Assembly: GCF_018861315.1 (NCBI RefSeq)
Contig: NZ_JAHLDL010000008.1
Span: 89,188 to 153,187, forward strand
Direction of reading: 5' to 3'
From: Clostridium bowmanii
Lineage (GTDB): Bacteria; Bacillota; Clostridia; Clostridiales; Clostridiaceae
Length of the DNA stretch: 64,000 bases
A model generated the notes under the pieces. It ran no database searches. It had not been told where the DNA came from and was given only the letters and a program-made list of their open reading frames with translations. Both the position numbers and the translations under genes were made by a program. Below are positions 63,871 to 64,000 of this stretch, in pieces (the first letter of the stretch is position 1; each line of letters begins with the position of its first letter).

Positions 63871-64000
63871 AATATAAAAAAATTTAATAACATAAGAATA
63901 ATTGTATAACTTATACTCCGCACAATATATTATAAAATCCCTATATTTAATTTTAGGGTATTTTCTACTTGTATTTTCAACAATACTACAAACTTTTAAC

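Overview
The window is a 64 kb, very AT-rich chromosomal segment from a low-GC Firmicute. Strong AGGAGG-type ribosome binding sites, AT-rich intergenic DNA, the order uvrB-uvrA near ctp/ftsX/ftsE, a gerS-alr-mazE-mazF block and a fused flavodiiron/rubredoxin/NADH oxidoreductase all point to an anaerobic, spore-forming Clostridium (sensu stricto). No rRNA, tRNA, CRISPR array, prophage or intact insertion sequence is visible. The species cannot be named from sequence alone.

Layout. 0-13.3 kb (all minus strand): yvcK (cut by the window edge) and rapZ, murB, uvrC, a cell-wall/division operon (FHA protein, FtsW/RodA-type polymerase, class B PBP) and uvrA-uvrB behind a strong promoter with a LexA box. 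13.3-17.2 kb: an esterase with an out-of-frame start, three small membrane or secreted proteins and several hairpin repeats. 17.2-21.6 kb: a MinJ-like PDZ membrane protein, a carboxyl-terminal protease, ftsX and ftsE; the order recalls the Bacillus subtilis minJ/ctpB/ftsX/ftsE region. 21.8-28.2 kb: split transketolase, mazF, mazE, alr, a GerS-like lipoprotein, acpS and a small conserved protein. 28.6-34.8 kb: a MoxR ATPase / DUF58 / DUF4129-like operon, a small export protein and a DegV protein. 35-45.9 kb: the fused flavodiiron protein, a cell-wall amidase, a GNAT protein, a deoxynucleoside kinase, a HAD phosphatase, a membrane GGDEF protein and a lipoprotein. 46-56.9 kb: a zinc-ribbon peptide, a membrane-protein/HTH cassette, a cytidylate-kinase-like protein, a ferritin-like protein, leucyl aminopeptidase behind a Fur-like box, a membrane MutS-family ATPase between two paralogous anchored proteins, a ComEC-like metallo-hydrolase and a nitroreductase. 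57-64 kb: a pentapeptide relic, galE, mgtE, a secreted protein, a VanZ protein, an SLC13-type carrier and a GntR/TrkA_C regulator.

The most unusual content is not protein coding. Two families of long imperfect palindromes are scattered between genes. Family A has six full copies (about 115 bp short form, 245-290 bp long form) and at least four decayed pieces. Family B has two 233 bp copies and one 81 bp copy. Family A arms vary between copies in paired, compensating ways, so the hairpin itself seems to be selected. Most family A copies lie within about 15 bases of a stop codon, and in one case the repeat supplies the stop codon. A smaller palindrome is nested in two family A copies. I could not match these families to a named element from memory. 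They are either non-autonomous mobile elements that target gene ends or a family of structured 3' UTR RNAs.

Other points: an apparent ATA start codon on a lipoprotein, an A8 tract that puts an esterase start out of frame, a 21-bp repeat shared upstream of two division/morphogenesis genes, and several clear sigma-A promoters with recognisable operators. All coordinates and motifs were read by eye; family assignments come from recognised motifs, not from searches.
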